Below are positions 25,735-33,177 of a DNA stretch of 64,000 nt, piece by piece. The notes beneath the pieces are model-generated. The model did no database searches and was not told where the DNA came from. It was given only the letters and a program-made list of their open reading frames with translations. The translations under genes were made by a program, and so were the position numbers. Each line of letters opens with the position of its first letter. Within the stretch, counting starts at the first letter, position 1. Origin of the DNA: Bacillus sp. V2I10 (GTDB lineage: Bacteria > Bacillota > Bacilli > Bacillales > Bacillaceae). The stretch lies in the NCBI RefSeq assembly GCF_030817055.1, contig NZ_JAUSYV010000001.1, positions 1,264,001 through 1,328,000 of the forward strand, written 5' to 3'.

Positions 25735-26859
25735 ATGTCTGCTCAGACAACGGGTGCAGCTAGTAAAAAAAGCAGAAATTACATTTTTGAAATTCATTTT
25801 TTAAGGGCATTTGCCTGCATCGCAGTAGTAGGAGTACATGTAACTGCGACACATTATTATGCTAATGAACAAACGTGGCATTGGTTTACGTATTTTATTA
25901 ATCAGTTAGGCAGGTTTGGTACAACGACATTCGCCGTCATCAGCGGTTTTCTCCTTTTTTACCAGGTAAAGAGGAAGGGCTTCGAAATGGGAAGCTTTCT
26001 TAAATCACGCTTTTCTAAAATCCTGATTCCTTTTCTGATCTGGAGCTTGGTTTACCGTTTTCTTACCTACTATTATGACAAACAGGCCGTCGGAGATCTT
26101 GGCACAGAATTAAAGAAGATTCTGATGGGAGAATCTTTTTATCATCTCTATTTTGTTGCCATTGTTGTTCAGTTTTATTTTATTTTCCCTTTTATACAAA
26201 AGCTGTTTCGGAAAAAGACGCTAATGATTGTATTTGCATTTATTGCTCTTATAATCAGCTATAAATTATTTGGATTTAACCCGGGTATTGAAGGGGCTTT
26301 TGGAAAGTTTTTAACAAGTAAAACATTTATGCCGATCTGGGTGTTTTATTTTGCATTTGGGGGTGTACTAGCCTACTTTTGGGATGAAATTGTCAGCTTT
26401 GCAACTAAACGTCCTTGGCAAATGCTTGCTCTTGCTCTGACTGTTTCTGCTGGAGCAGTCGTTGAATACAAGGTGACTGGACAAGTATCCAATCGGAGGC
26501 TGACAAATTTAATCAACCTTCCGTTACTATGCATTGCTACAATAGGCATTTATCCGCTGCTGTCGAGGTGGAGTGTGATTAATAAGCCCCTGAAGCTAAT
26601 TGGACAATATTCAATGGGTATTTATCTCATTCATCCGATGATCCTTTATTTATTTGCGAATCATATGCCGGAACATTATTGGACAGTAGCAAATGTACCT
26701 CTGATGTTTTTAGCGGTCATGCTGATTGCAGTCATGTTTATCCGAGTTCTGCAGTTTATACCGCTTAGCGGTTTTATCATACCTGTACCGAAAATAAAAA
26801 AAACAAAGCGTACTTCTCAACCAGAATCTGTTGAGAAAAGAGTACAGCAGTCTGCATAA
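25735..26859 (+). CDS. Acyltransferase-3 family membrane protein
   Basis: A 374-residue protein with about ten membrane helices of the Acyl_transf_3 family. EIHFLRAFACIAVVGVHVTATHYY (residues 18-41) carries the family His, and the motif SMGIYLIHPMI lies near 296. Such proteins acetylate wall polymers or exopolysaccharides using acetyl-CoA. It lacks the SGNH domain of OatA. The ribosome binding site is GGGAGGGG. A terminator follows. Confidence 0.85.
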   Translation: MSAQTTGAASKKSRNYIFEIHFLRAFACIAVVGVHVTATHYYANEQTWHWFTYFINQLGRFGTTTFAVISGFLLFYQVKRKGFEMGSFLKSRFSKILIPFLIWSLVYRFLTYYYDKQAVGDLGTELKKILMGESFYHLYFVAIVVQFYFIFPFIQKLFRKKTLMIVFAFIALIISYKLFGFNPGIEGAFGKFLTSKTFMPIWVFYFAFGGVLAYFWDEIVSFATKRPWQMLALALTVSAGAVVEYKVTGQVSNRRLTNLINLPLLCIATIGIYPLLSRWSVINKPLKLIGQYSMGIYLIHPMILYLFANHMPEHYWTVANVPLMFLAVMLIAVMFIRVLQFIPLSGFIIPVPKIKKTKRTSQPESVEKRVQQSA

Positions 26860-26866
26860 TCTTGTC

Positions 26867-26901
26867 TTGAAAAGTCCAGTGAATAGCTGGACTTTTTTCA
26901 A
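26867..26901. terminator. Bidirectional rho-independent terminator
   Basis: TTGAAAAGTCCAG / CTGGACTTTTTTCAA hairpin between the convergent acyltransferase and kinase genes. Confidence 0.85.
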
Positions 26902-26910
26902 TTATACATT

Positions 26911-28389
26911 TCATTTTCCCTCTGATTTGACAGGAAATAAAAGCGTGAAGCATGTTCCTTTATTTACCGCGCTGGTTACCTCAATTTGCCCTCCATGATT
27001 TTGAACAATTTTATAGCTTACCATCAGTCCGAGGCCATTTCCATTGGACTTTGTTGTGTAAAAGGGGATGCCGAGTTTTTGGATTTCTTCATCTGACAGT
27101 CCAATTCCTGAATCTTGAATGGAAACCTTGATTTGTTTTGAATTTTTTTCAATGGAAACATAAATGTTTCCGCCTGCTGACATGGATTCAATTGCATTTT
27201 TCAGCAAATTTAAAAAGACTTGTTTTAATTGATTGCTTTCCCCGAAAATGGAAACTTCATCAGACGGAACCGATAAGGAAATGACAACATTCTTCAAAAG
27301 CGCTTCAGGCTCTAAAAGCTTTATCACACTATTAACGATTTCAGGCAGGCTGCACTTGCTGAAATAAGTCGCATGAGGTTTTGCAAAAACCATAAATTCA
27401 CTGACAATAAAATTGATCCGTTCAATTTCAGCTAAAATGGTATCCGCATATTTCATTCCGTCATATGACTCGTCCAATAATTGGACAAAGCCTTTTATTG
27501 CGGTCATCGGATTACGGATTTCATGGGCGATGCCGGCAGCGAGCTCTCCTACCATTGATAATTTTTCAGCTTTGCGAAGCATATCCTCCGTTCTTTTCGT
27601 ATCTGTAATATCGTATTGAATGGAAATATGCTGATAGGTTTTTCCATGGTCATCTAAAAAGGGAACGATTGTCGTATCAACCCAATATTCAGAACCATCT
27701 TTTGCTCTGTTAAGAATTTCACCTTTCCATACATGACCATGCTTTATCGTCGTCAGGATTTCATCAAAAAATGACGTTGGATGAAAGGATGAGTTTAAGA
27801 TGTGATGATTTTGACCGATAAGTTCTTCCTTATCGTATTTTGAGATTGTGCAAAATTTATCGTTAACATATGTAATCACATCATTTTTATCTGTAATGGC
27901 AAAAATAGTGGCTTCATTCAGTGCTTTTTTGAGATCAGCTAGCTCCTTCAATGTAATCTGCAGATCTTTATTCGATTCATCTAGTTCAAATTTTGCCAAT
28001 AGAAGATTTTCATGATAGTGGGTCAAAATAGAGGCGGACATCATCTGCAGGAGAGGATCAAGTTTCTTTAGAACCTCAAAAATCGCAGAAATGGGAAAGT
28101 CTGCTGATTGTCTTTCAAGAAAATCAATTAGAACTTTCCGGACAACAGAGACGCTTTTTATGGATGCATCTGCTGTGGAGGGGGTGCTAATTAATCTTCC
28201 TGCAAATAATTTAGCGTAGGACCTGAATATATGCTCAAGCTCTTCTTGTTCACTGTGCAAAAAGTCCCCGATGATTTGATAAAAAGTCACAAGTATCGAT
28301 TCATATTCTCTTAGGCTTGGAGAGAGCTTAATGGTTCTAGCCGCAAGGTCTCCGCCAGAAGCTTTGATTTTTTCGCTAAGGGTTTCCAT
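26911..28389 (-). CDS. Orphan PAS-domain sensor histidine kinase
   Basis: A 492-residue soluble kinase. Residues 1-145 form a helical N-domain (RsbR-N-like, by inference). A PAS domain follows at about 150-270 (TIFAITDKNDVITYVNDKFC). The phospho-His is in AAGIAHEIRNPMTAIKGF near 290, and HATPase motifs are LLKNAIESM, DSGIGLS and NGLGL. No membrane segment and no adjacent response regulator are seen, as for the Spo0F-directed Kin kinases of Bacillus, which is a possible role. It starts at ATG with a weak upstream GAGGGATGAG site. Confidence 0.88.
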   Translation of the reverse strand: METLSEKIKASGGDLAARTIKLSPSLREYESILVTFYQIIGDFLHSEQEELEHIFRSYAKLFAGRLISTPSTADASIKSVSVVRKVLIDFLERQSADFPISAIFEVLKKLDPLLQMMSASILTHYHENLLLAKFELDESNKDLQITLKELADLKKALNEATIFAITDKNDVITYVNDKFCTISKYDKEELIGQNHHILNSSFHPTSFFDEILTTIKHGHVWKGEILNRAKDGSEYWVDTTIVPFLDDHGKTYQHISIQYDITDTKRTEDMLRKAEKLSMVGELAAGIAHEIRNPMTAIKGFVQLLDESYDGMKYADTILAEIERINFIVSEFMVFAKPHATYFSKCSLPEIVNSVIKLLEPEALLKNVVISLSVPSDEVSIFGESNQLKQVFLNLLKNAIESMSAGGNIYVSIEKNSKQIKVSIQDSGIGLSDEEIQKLGIPFYTTKSNGNGLGLMVSYKIVQNHGGQIEVTSAVNKGTCFTLLFPVKSEGK

Positions 28390-28459
28390 TTCTCATCCCT
28401 CACAACTTTTGATACCTATTAAATTAGACATATAGTCGGAGATATCCTTTGATTTAATG

Positions 28460-28485
28460 AAAAAAGCCCAATAGAAGGCTTTTTT
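28460..28485 (-). terminator. Terminator of the exporter-like gene
   Basis: AAAAAAGCC / GGCTTTTTT hairpin located between two co-directional minus-strand genes. Confidence 0.75.
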
Positions 28486-28496
28486 ATTTCCTTATT

Positions 28497-29519
28497 TTAT
28501 GTTCTTTTTACCAGCCGGTCGACAAGCTGATCAAGACGCTGCAATTGGAACGCATATTCATAAATAGCTGAAGCAACAACAGTCAAACGCTGATTTTTAA
28601 GCTTTTCAGAATCGGACTCCATCATTTGAATAAGGAATATCCTGCTTTCGCGGATCAAGTTGTCATCTTCAAACTGATCATTAACCTTAACTTTCCCCTC
28701 ATACTTAAAGAGAAGATATTCATGCCACTTTATTAATTGTTCAATCTGGGAATCAAATAATTGATCGTCAATCATCGTGCTGCGGCTTTGAAAGTAATGT
28801 TCTTCAATGACTTTTAAGACATCTGCAGCCTGCTGAATAGTTTTCAGCATTTGTTTATAAACGACCAGCTCCCTGACATTCACCGGATTTACTTTTGCCA
28901 TCTTTTCCCGTTCTTCGTCAAAGATTTCGTATAAATCCTCCAGTTTTTGAAGTTCGCTTCTAAATTCCTTTTGTTTTTCCTGAAAGTATTTCTCCGTTAA
29001 TTCATCTGAGATGGCTGTCCTCATTAACAGGGACATGGTTTCAAAAACAGATTGAACTTTTGCGTAGTAATTTTCTTTATACTTAGGCGGAAGAATCAGC
29101 AGATTAACAAGAAAAGCAGAGGCAATGCCTATCAATATAATCAAGAATCGATTCCAGACAAATAAGAAGTCTTCATTGCCGGGAGCGCTCATAATCGCCA
29201 AGACTGTTACTAGAGTCAGCGAAATGGTCGCTTCCATTTTGAGCTTTAAGCTGATTAAAATGACAGAAATCACAACAACCCCGATCACAATCGGATTGCT
29301 GCCGAAAAAGAAAATGGCAAACAGAGCAAGCAAGGCTCCAAGTGTATTCGCCTGTACTTGATCAAGCACTTGTTTCCATGTCCGGTAAATGGAGGGCTGA
29401 ATCGTAAAAATAGCAGAGACTCCTGCAAATACTGAAGGCTCAAGCTGAAAGATAGAGCAGATAAATAAAGCAAGTGTAACTGATAATCCAGTCTTTAAAA
29501 CTCTGGGTCCTAGTATCAA
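28497..29519 (-). CDS. Aromatic-acid-exporter (FUSC/ArAE_1)-family membrane protein
   Basis: A 341-residue protein with six N-terminal membrane helices (TGLSVTLALFICSIFQL and following, to about residue 135) and a long cytoplasmic helical half, as in YqjA/ArAE_1 family members. Family members are linked to efflux of aromatic acids; no substrate can be read. ACGGAG lies 11 bases before TTG at 29519, so that start is preferred over the GTG at 29531, which almost touches the site. Confidence 0.8.
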   Translation of the reverse strand: MILGPRVLKTGLSVTLALFICSIFQLEPSVFAGVSAIFTIQPSIYRTWKQVLDQVQANTLGALLALFAIFFFGSNPIVIGVVVISVILISLKLKMEATISLTLVTVLAIMSAPGNEDFLFVWNRFLIILIGIASAFLVNLLILPPKYKENYYAKVQSVFETMSLLMRTAISDELTEKYFQEKQKEFRSELQKLEDLYEIFDEEREKMAKVNPVNVRELVVYKQMLKTIQQAADVLKVIEEHYFQSRSTMIDDQLFDSQIEQLIKWHEYLLFKYEGKVKVNDQFEDDNLIRESRIFLIQMMESDSEKLKNQRLTVVASAIYEYAFQLQRLDQLVDRLVKRT

Positions 29520-29531
29520 AGGGGGAGACAC

Positions 29532-30018
29532 TCCGTTTCTTATATCTTGTGTTCCACTTAGTTTATCAGATTTTCAAATCTAAGAAAAAAATGAATTTGT
29601 TGAGTGCTGCTCCAACCGCTAATCAAGCTTTTAGTTGTGCTGATTTAGGATGTAATTGGCAGGACGCGCACAAATTCCCCTGAGCGTGCACATATATAAG
29701 GTGAACGCGCAGAAACTGGCCATGAGAGGCATAAATGGTTTTGATCAAAAATGAGGATGGAATATAAGACATATTCCCCGCTCAAACAAAAAAAAGAGTG
29801 ACCTTTTCAGAAAAAACAGGATTCGCAAGTGAAAAAATAGGCAAGTGAGCGAGAATTAGAAAAGGTTAAACTGCGGACTTAGAATTAGAGAAATCTGAAG
29901 GAGCAAAATATAAAATAGCGGCCGAAATAAGCCGGAAATTAATCCTTGTAAACACATAGGAATTATGTATAATAAAATTACATTAAAAATTTATAATAAT
30001 CAGACTGATTGGATAACC
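29532..30018. other. Long intergenic region with an attenuated promoter and GRRCGYGCA words
   Basis: Three degenerate words (GACGCGCA, GAGCGTGCA, GAACGCGCA) sit at 29663, 29682 and 29703, about 20 bp apart. A promoter for the TSUP gene lies at 29946-29973. The rest shows no coding signal. Confidence 0.5.
29946..29973 (+). promoter_or_regulatory. Sigma-A promoter of the TSUP gene
   Basis: TTGTAA (29946-29951), a 16-base spacer, TATAAT (29968-29973). The spacer contains ATAGGAATTA, similar to the GGAAT half of the CymR sulfur-regulator motif as I recall it; this is unverified. Confidence 0.65.
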
Positions 30019-30051
30019 AAAGGTCCTTAACAATTTGTTAAGGGCCTTTTT
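30019..30051 (+). terminator. Leader terminator (possible attenuator) upstream of the TSUP gene
   Basis: AAAGGTCCTTAAC / GTTAAGGGCCTTTTT hairpin with a T-run. It lies between the promoter and the start codon at 30076, in a 5' leader of about 95 bases. No known riboswitch is recognised. Confidence 0.7.
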
Positions 30052-30075
30052 CGTTTCCGAAGGGGAGGAATTTTT

Positions 30076-30957
30076 TTGAGGAAATTAATTATTTTTGCTT
30101 TCATCGGTTTTCTGGCACAGCTTATTGATGGTTCTTTAGGAATGGCCTATGGTGTTACATCCACAACAATGCTGCTTACGTTTGGAATAGCACCGGCAGT
30201 TGCCTCTGCTTCCGTTCATTTAGCAGAGGTTGTTACAACGGCGGCTTCAGGTGCATCACATATAAAATTTGGGAATGTTGATAAACAGGCAGTATATAAA
30301 CTAATTATCCCAGGTTCTATTGGGGCCTTTGCAGGAGCAGCCTTTTTGAGCAATTTGCCTGGTGATTTAGCAAAACCCTTTATAGCCATCTTTCTTTTAG
30401 TATTGGGTCTTTATGTCCTGCTGCGTTTCTTATTTCATTTTGAAGCACGTGAGCAAAGTGAATCCCTCCCACTAACCCGGAAAAAATCGATCCCCCTTGG
30501 GTTAATTGCCGGTTTTGCAGATGCAACAGGCGGCGGGGGATGGGGACCAATTGCAACTCCTGTCCTTTTATCGCAAAAAGGGTCATCTGCACGAAAGGTT
30601 GTCGGAACGGTCGACACAAGCGAATTTGCAATCGCTGTTTCTGCTACCCTAGGATTTTTCATTGCACTTGGCTGGGAGCAAGTAAACTGGTACTGGGTTT
30701 TTACGCTTATGATCGGAGGAATAGTAGCAGCTCCGATTGCAGCATGGCTTGTTAAAAAACTGCCGGCATATCTGCTGGGTGTTCTGGTCGGGGGATTTAT
30801 TGTTCTGACAAATTCAAGAACTCTTCTAACTACATGGGCTGTTGACGCTTCCATTGTGCCGTTTATTTACGGTTTCATATTGATTGGATGGGCAATGGCG
30901 GTTGGATATGCGGTCAGGAGGAACCGGATAAAGGCTGAGGAAGCAATCAGTATATGA
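30076..30957 (+). CDS. TSUP (TauE/SafE)-family transporter
   Basis: A 293-residue membrane protein with about eight helices. The family repeats GFLAQLIDGSLGMAYGVTST and AGFADATGGGGWGPIATPVLL are both visible. TSUP proteins export or import sulfite, sulfoacetate or related organosulfur anions. The start is TTG, with GGGGAGGAA upstream. The leader carries a transcription terminator, so expression is probably controlled by antitermination. A terminator follows at 30978-31013. Confidence 0.88.
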   Translation: MRKLIIFAFIGFLAQLIDGSLGMAYGVTSTTMLLTFGIAPAVASASVHLAEVVTTAASGASHIKFGNVDKQAVYKLIIPGSIGAFAGAAFLSNLPGDLAKPFIAIFLLVLGLYVLLRFLFHFEAREQSESLPLTRKKSIPLGLIAGFADATGGGGWGPIATPVLLSQKGSSARKVVGTVDTSEFAIAVSATLGFFIALGWEQVNWYWVFTLMIGGIVAAPIAAWLVKKLPAYLLGVLVGGFIVLTNSRTLLTTWAVDASIVPFIYGFILIGWAMAVGYAVRRNRIKAEEAISI

Positions 30958-30977
30958 AGTGTTTGATAGAATAAAAT

Positions 30978-31013
30978 TGAAAAAAAGGAGGGCTTATGTT
31001 CCTCCTTTTTCAA
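30978..31013 (+). terminator. Terminator after the TSUP gene
   Basis: TTGAAAAAAAGGAGG / CCTCCTTTTTCAA hairpin with an eight-base loop. Confidence 0.8.
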
Positions 31014-31021
31014 GTTCTCGT

Positions 31022-31598
31022 TTATAAAGATTGTGAAACTGCTTTCCCTTTTAGCAAGGTTCTTTCTTTTGTAAACTTTGGCAATCGATCACCGTGCGCT
31101 TCTATCAACTCAGCAGTCATATCCCAGATTTCATTCAGTGACAAAACAGATGAGGTATGAGGATCAAGCATAACCGCTTGATAAACGTAATCTATATTTC
31201 CTGTAAGAACAGCTTCAACAACTAACTGCTGGACATTAATATTTGTCATATTCATCGCAGCTAAATGAGGAGGTAAATCTCCAATATGAATGGGCTGGAT
31301 TCCGCGCTTATTGACTAAGCAGGGTACTTCAACACATGCGTTTTCCGGTAAATTAGTTGTGTTCAGAACATTCCCCCAGATCTCCCTGTTGACTCCCGTT
31401 TCGATGGAATGAATAATAGGTGCACCATACCATATTCGTGGCTTTTTTTAACCTCAAAAGATTCATTTCGGTTAATGATCTGCTTCATCTCATCAAAGTG
31501 TTTGAGGTTTTCTTTACTTCTTCTAATGTATTAAATCAATTGGAATATCAAAGTCTTTTATTAAACTGTCGCGTTTAATAAAAGGGGTTTTTTCATCC
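31022..31598 (-). pseudogene. melA: melA (GH4 alpha-galactosidase) remnant with several frameshifts
   Basis: The C-terminal third of a MelA-type alpha-galactosidase. NLPENACVEVPCLVNKRGI, GDLPPHLAAMNMTNINVQQL and AVMLDPHTSSVLSLNEIWDM are diagnostic. The upstream stretch (ENLKHFDEMKQII to KKSHEYG) is in another frame because TATGG is duplicated in tandem near 31435. A further upstream fragment (TPFIKRDSLIKDFDIPID) is in yet another frame. The NAD-binding N-terminal domain is missing. Confidence 0.88.
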
Positions 31599-31606
31599 GG
31601 GGAAAT

Positions 31607-32863
31607 TCACTCATAATCATAAAAACTTCTTTTGCCATCAAGCAAGGATTCAGCGAGCTTTAAAGCTTTTTCAGTTTCATTTTGTTTTAAGTAGTAATGG
31701 AATAATTTTTTCTCGTAATGATCAACAATGATATTATAGCCGCTTTCGCGAAAATGGTTTAGGGCAGTTGACTCTATGTATTGATAATAACGGATTTCCT
31801 GCTTTTGAAATAAATAGAGCAGCAGCTGAAAATCAACAAACCTTCTATCATTTCTCTTTTTGCATAGCTGCAATCCTTCTTTAGCAAGTGAGATCAGCTC
31901 TGTCTCAGGCAATAGCTTTCCTTTGTGGCAGGCTGTAAGGTAACTTTCGAGTGTAGTTAAATAATGCGGGTTTTCAGTGGTTATGAGTCTCATAGCCGTT
32001 TGATAAATATCAGATGCTTCTTTATACAATTTGCGCCTGGAGTGTTCAAACGCTAGGTTATGATAGAGCTTTGCTTTCCGGTCCTGTGCCAAACAGGCAT
32101 CACACAGTTTCAGGAGAGAGTCATACTTTCGCTTCGTATCTTCAAAGTCATGAAGCTCCTTTGCGTTAAGCTGGGCGATCATAATGGTTTCAGTATCGAT
32201 GATTCTTAAGATGTTTAACGTTCTGCGAAAATAATGAAGGGCTTTTTCCGCGTAATAATAGGATGTTATATTTGAATGAATGGAGTGATAGGCAATCGCA
32301 AGGTGATAATAGAATTCATGATGATTATATTGTGTTTGGTCAATGCTTTTAAGAATCTGTATACAATCATTGAATTGCGAGCTCAGAAAATAATAGATTC
32401 CAAGGACGTGCTTCAGAAGATTCTGTTCATATGCGGGAAGAGAGTGCTCCTGCTTGCTTAGCGTGAAAATGAGCTGTTTCGCTTTTTCCAGCTGATTCGT
32501 AAAAAGATAATATTTAGAAAGCAATAAGCGGTATAGAATTAAATAATCCGGCAAGTCCTTTAGCGTTTCCTGTTCGCTTTCTTTTTTAAGAATTTCCACT
32601 TCCTGTGTTCTCTGCATGATCATCGCTTCGTGCCATTCCGTCAGTTTTTCATTGAGTTTGTTATAGCGGATCACTTCTGTTTCCAAATCAATTTTTAATC
32701 TTTTTGATAGTAAAAAAGTGATCTCTCCCGAATACTCCGTAATGCCCCGTTCAATTTTACTTAAATGGGTGACAGAGCAAATGCCCTGCACGAGTTCACC
32801 TTGTGTGAAGCCTTCTTTTTCGCGATAAAATTTAATCAGTTTCCCCTCTAACATCTGTTTCAC
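31607..32863 (-). CDS. RNPP-like HTH/TPR transcriptional regulator
   Basis: A 418-residue regulator. Residues 1-65 are an XRE-type helix-turn-helix (KLIKFYREKEGFTQGELVQGICSVTHLSKIERG). The rest is an all-helical array of TPR-like repeats (for example KLYHNLAFEHSRRKLYKEASDIY), the NprR/PlcR/Rgg architecture that binds short signalling peptides. Which peptide it reads is unknown. A 32-codon peptide gene lies just upstream on the same strand. The start is ATG; its ribosome binding site is weak (a GGGGTGAA motif upstream). Confidence 0.85.
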   Translation of the reverse strand: MKQMLEGKLIKFYREKEGFTQGELVQGICSVTHLSKIERGITEYSGEITFLLSKRLKIDLETEVIRYNKLNEKLTEWHEAMIMQRTQEVEILKKESEQETLKDLPDYLILYRLLLSKYYLFTNQLEKAKQLIFTLSKQEHSLPAYEQNLLKHVLGIYYFLSSQFNDCIQILKSIDQTQYNHHEFYYHLAIAYHSIHSNITSYYYAEKALHYFRRTLNILRIIDTETIMIAQLNAKELHDFEDTKRKYDSLLKLCDACLAQDRKAKLYHNLAFEHSRRKLYKEASDIYQTAMRLITTENPHYLTTLESYLTACHKGKLLPETELISLAKEGLQLCKKRNDRRFVDFQLLLYLFQKQEIRYYQYIESTALNHFRESGYNIIVDHYEKKLFHYYLKQNETEKALKLAESLLDGKRSFYDYE

Positions 32864-32936
32864 CCCGGCTGCTTGAACTTTTCTACTATTATAGAAAAGT
32901 TTTGAGAGTGAATCTAGCAGGAATAAAAGAGATGAT

Positions 32937-32968
32937 AAAAAAACGCCTTCCTGCTTGAGGAAAGACGT
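32937..32968 (-). terminator. Terminator of the micro-ORF
   Basis: On the minus strand ACGTCTTTCCT, five-base loop, AGGAAGGCGTTTTTTT. One bulge and one mismatch. It separates the micro-ORF from the regulator gene. Confidence 0.7.
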
Positions 32969-33067
32969 CTAAGAAATAAACTGTACAAATGAAGCAATAA
33001 GCAAAGCCCCTGATAGTCCAAAGAATAGGTCTTGTTTTGTCATATCCAATTTCTTTAATAGATTCAT
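32969..33067 (-). CDS. 32-aa hydrophobic micro-protein
   Basis: ATG at 33067 (two more in-frame ATGs precede it) follows AAAGGGG eight bases upstream. The peptide starts with a basic amphipathic part (MNLLKKLDMTKQ) and ends in a membrane-like segment (LFFGLSGALLIASFVQFIS). It has its own terminator, which supports a real gene. No family is recognised. Its position next to the peptide-type regulator makes a signalling or membrane-regulatory peptide possible, but it lacks a typical Phr-like cleavable C-terminus. Confidence 0.55.
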   Translation of the reverse strand: MNLLKKLDMTKQDLFFGLSGALLIASFVQFIS

Positions 33068-33135
33068 CATCATTTCCCCTTTATTTTTTTATATAAATAA
33101 GACGATTCCCCTTTTTAATTTGTTTCAAAAATATC

Positions 33136-33166
33136 AAAAAGAACAGCAAAATCTGCTGTTCTTTTT
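33136..33166 (-). terminator. Terminator of the subtilase gene
   Basis: AAAAAGAACAGCA / TGCTGTTCTTTTT hairpin, reads into T on the minus strand. Confidence 0.85.
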
Positions 33167-33177
33167 GTCTTCAAATG

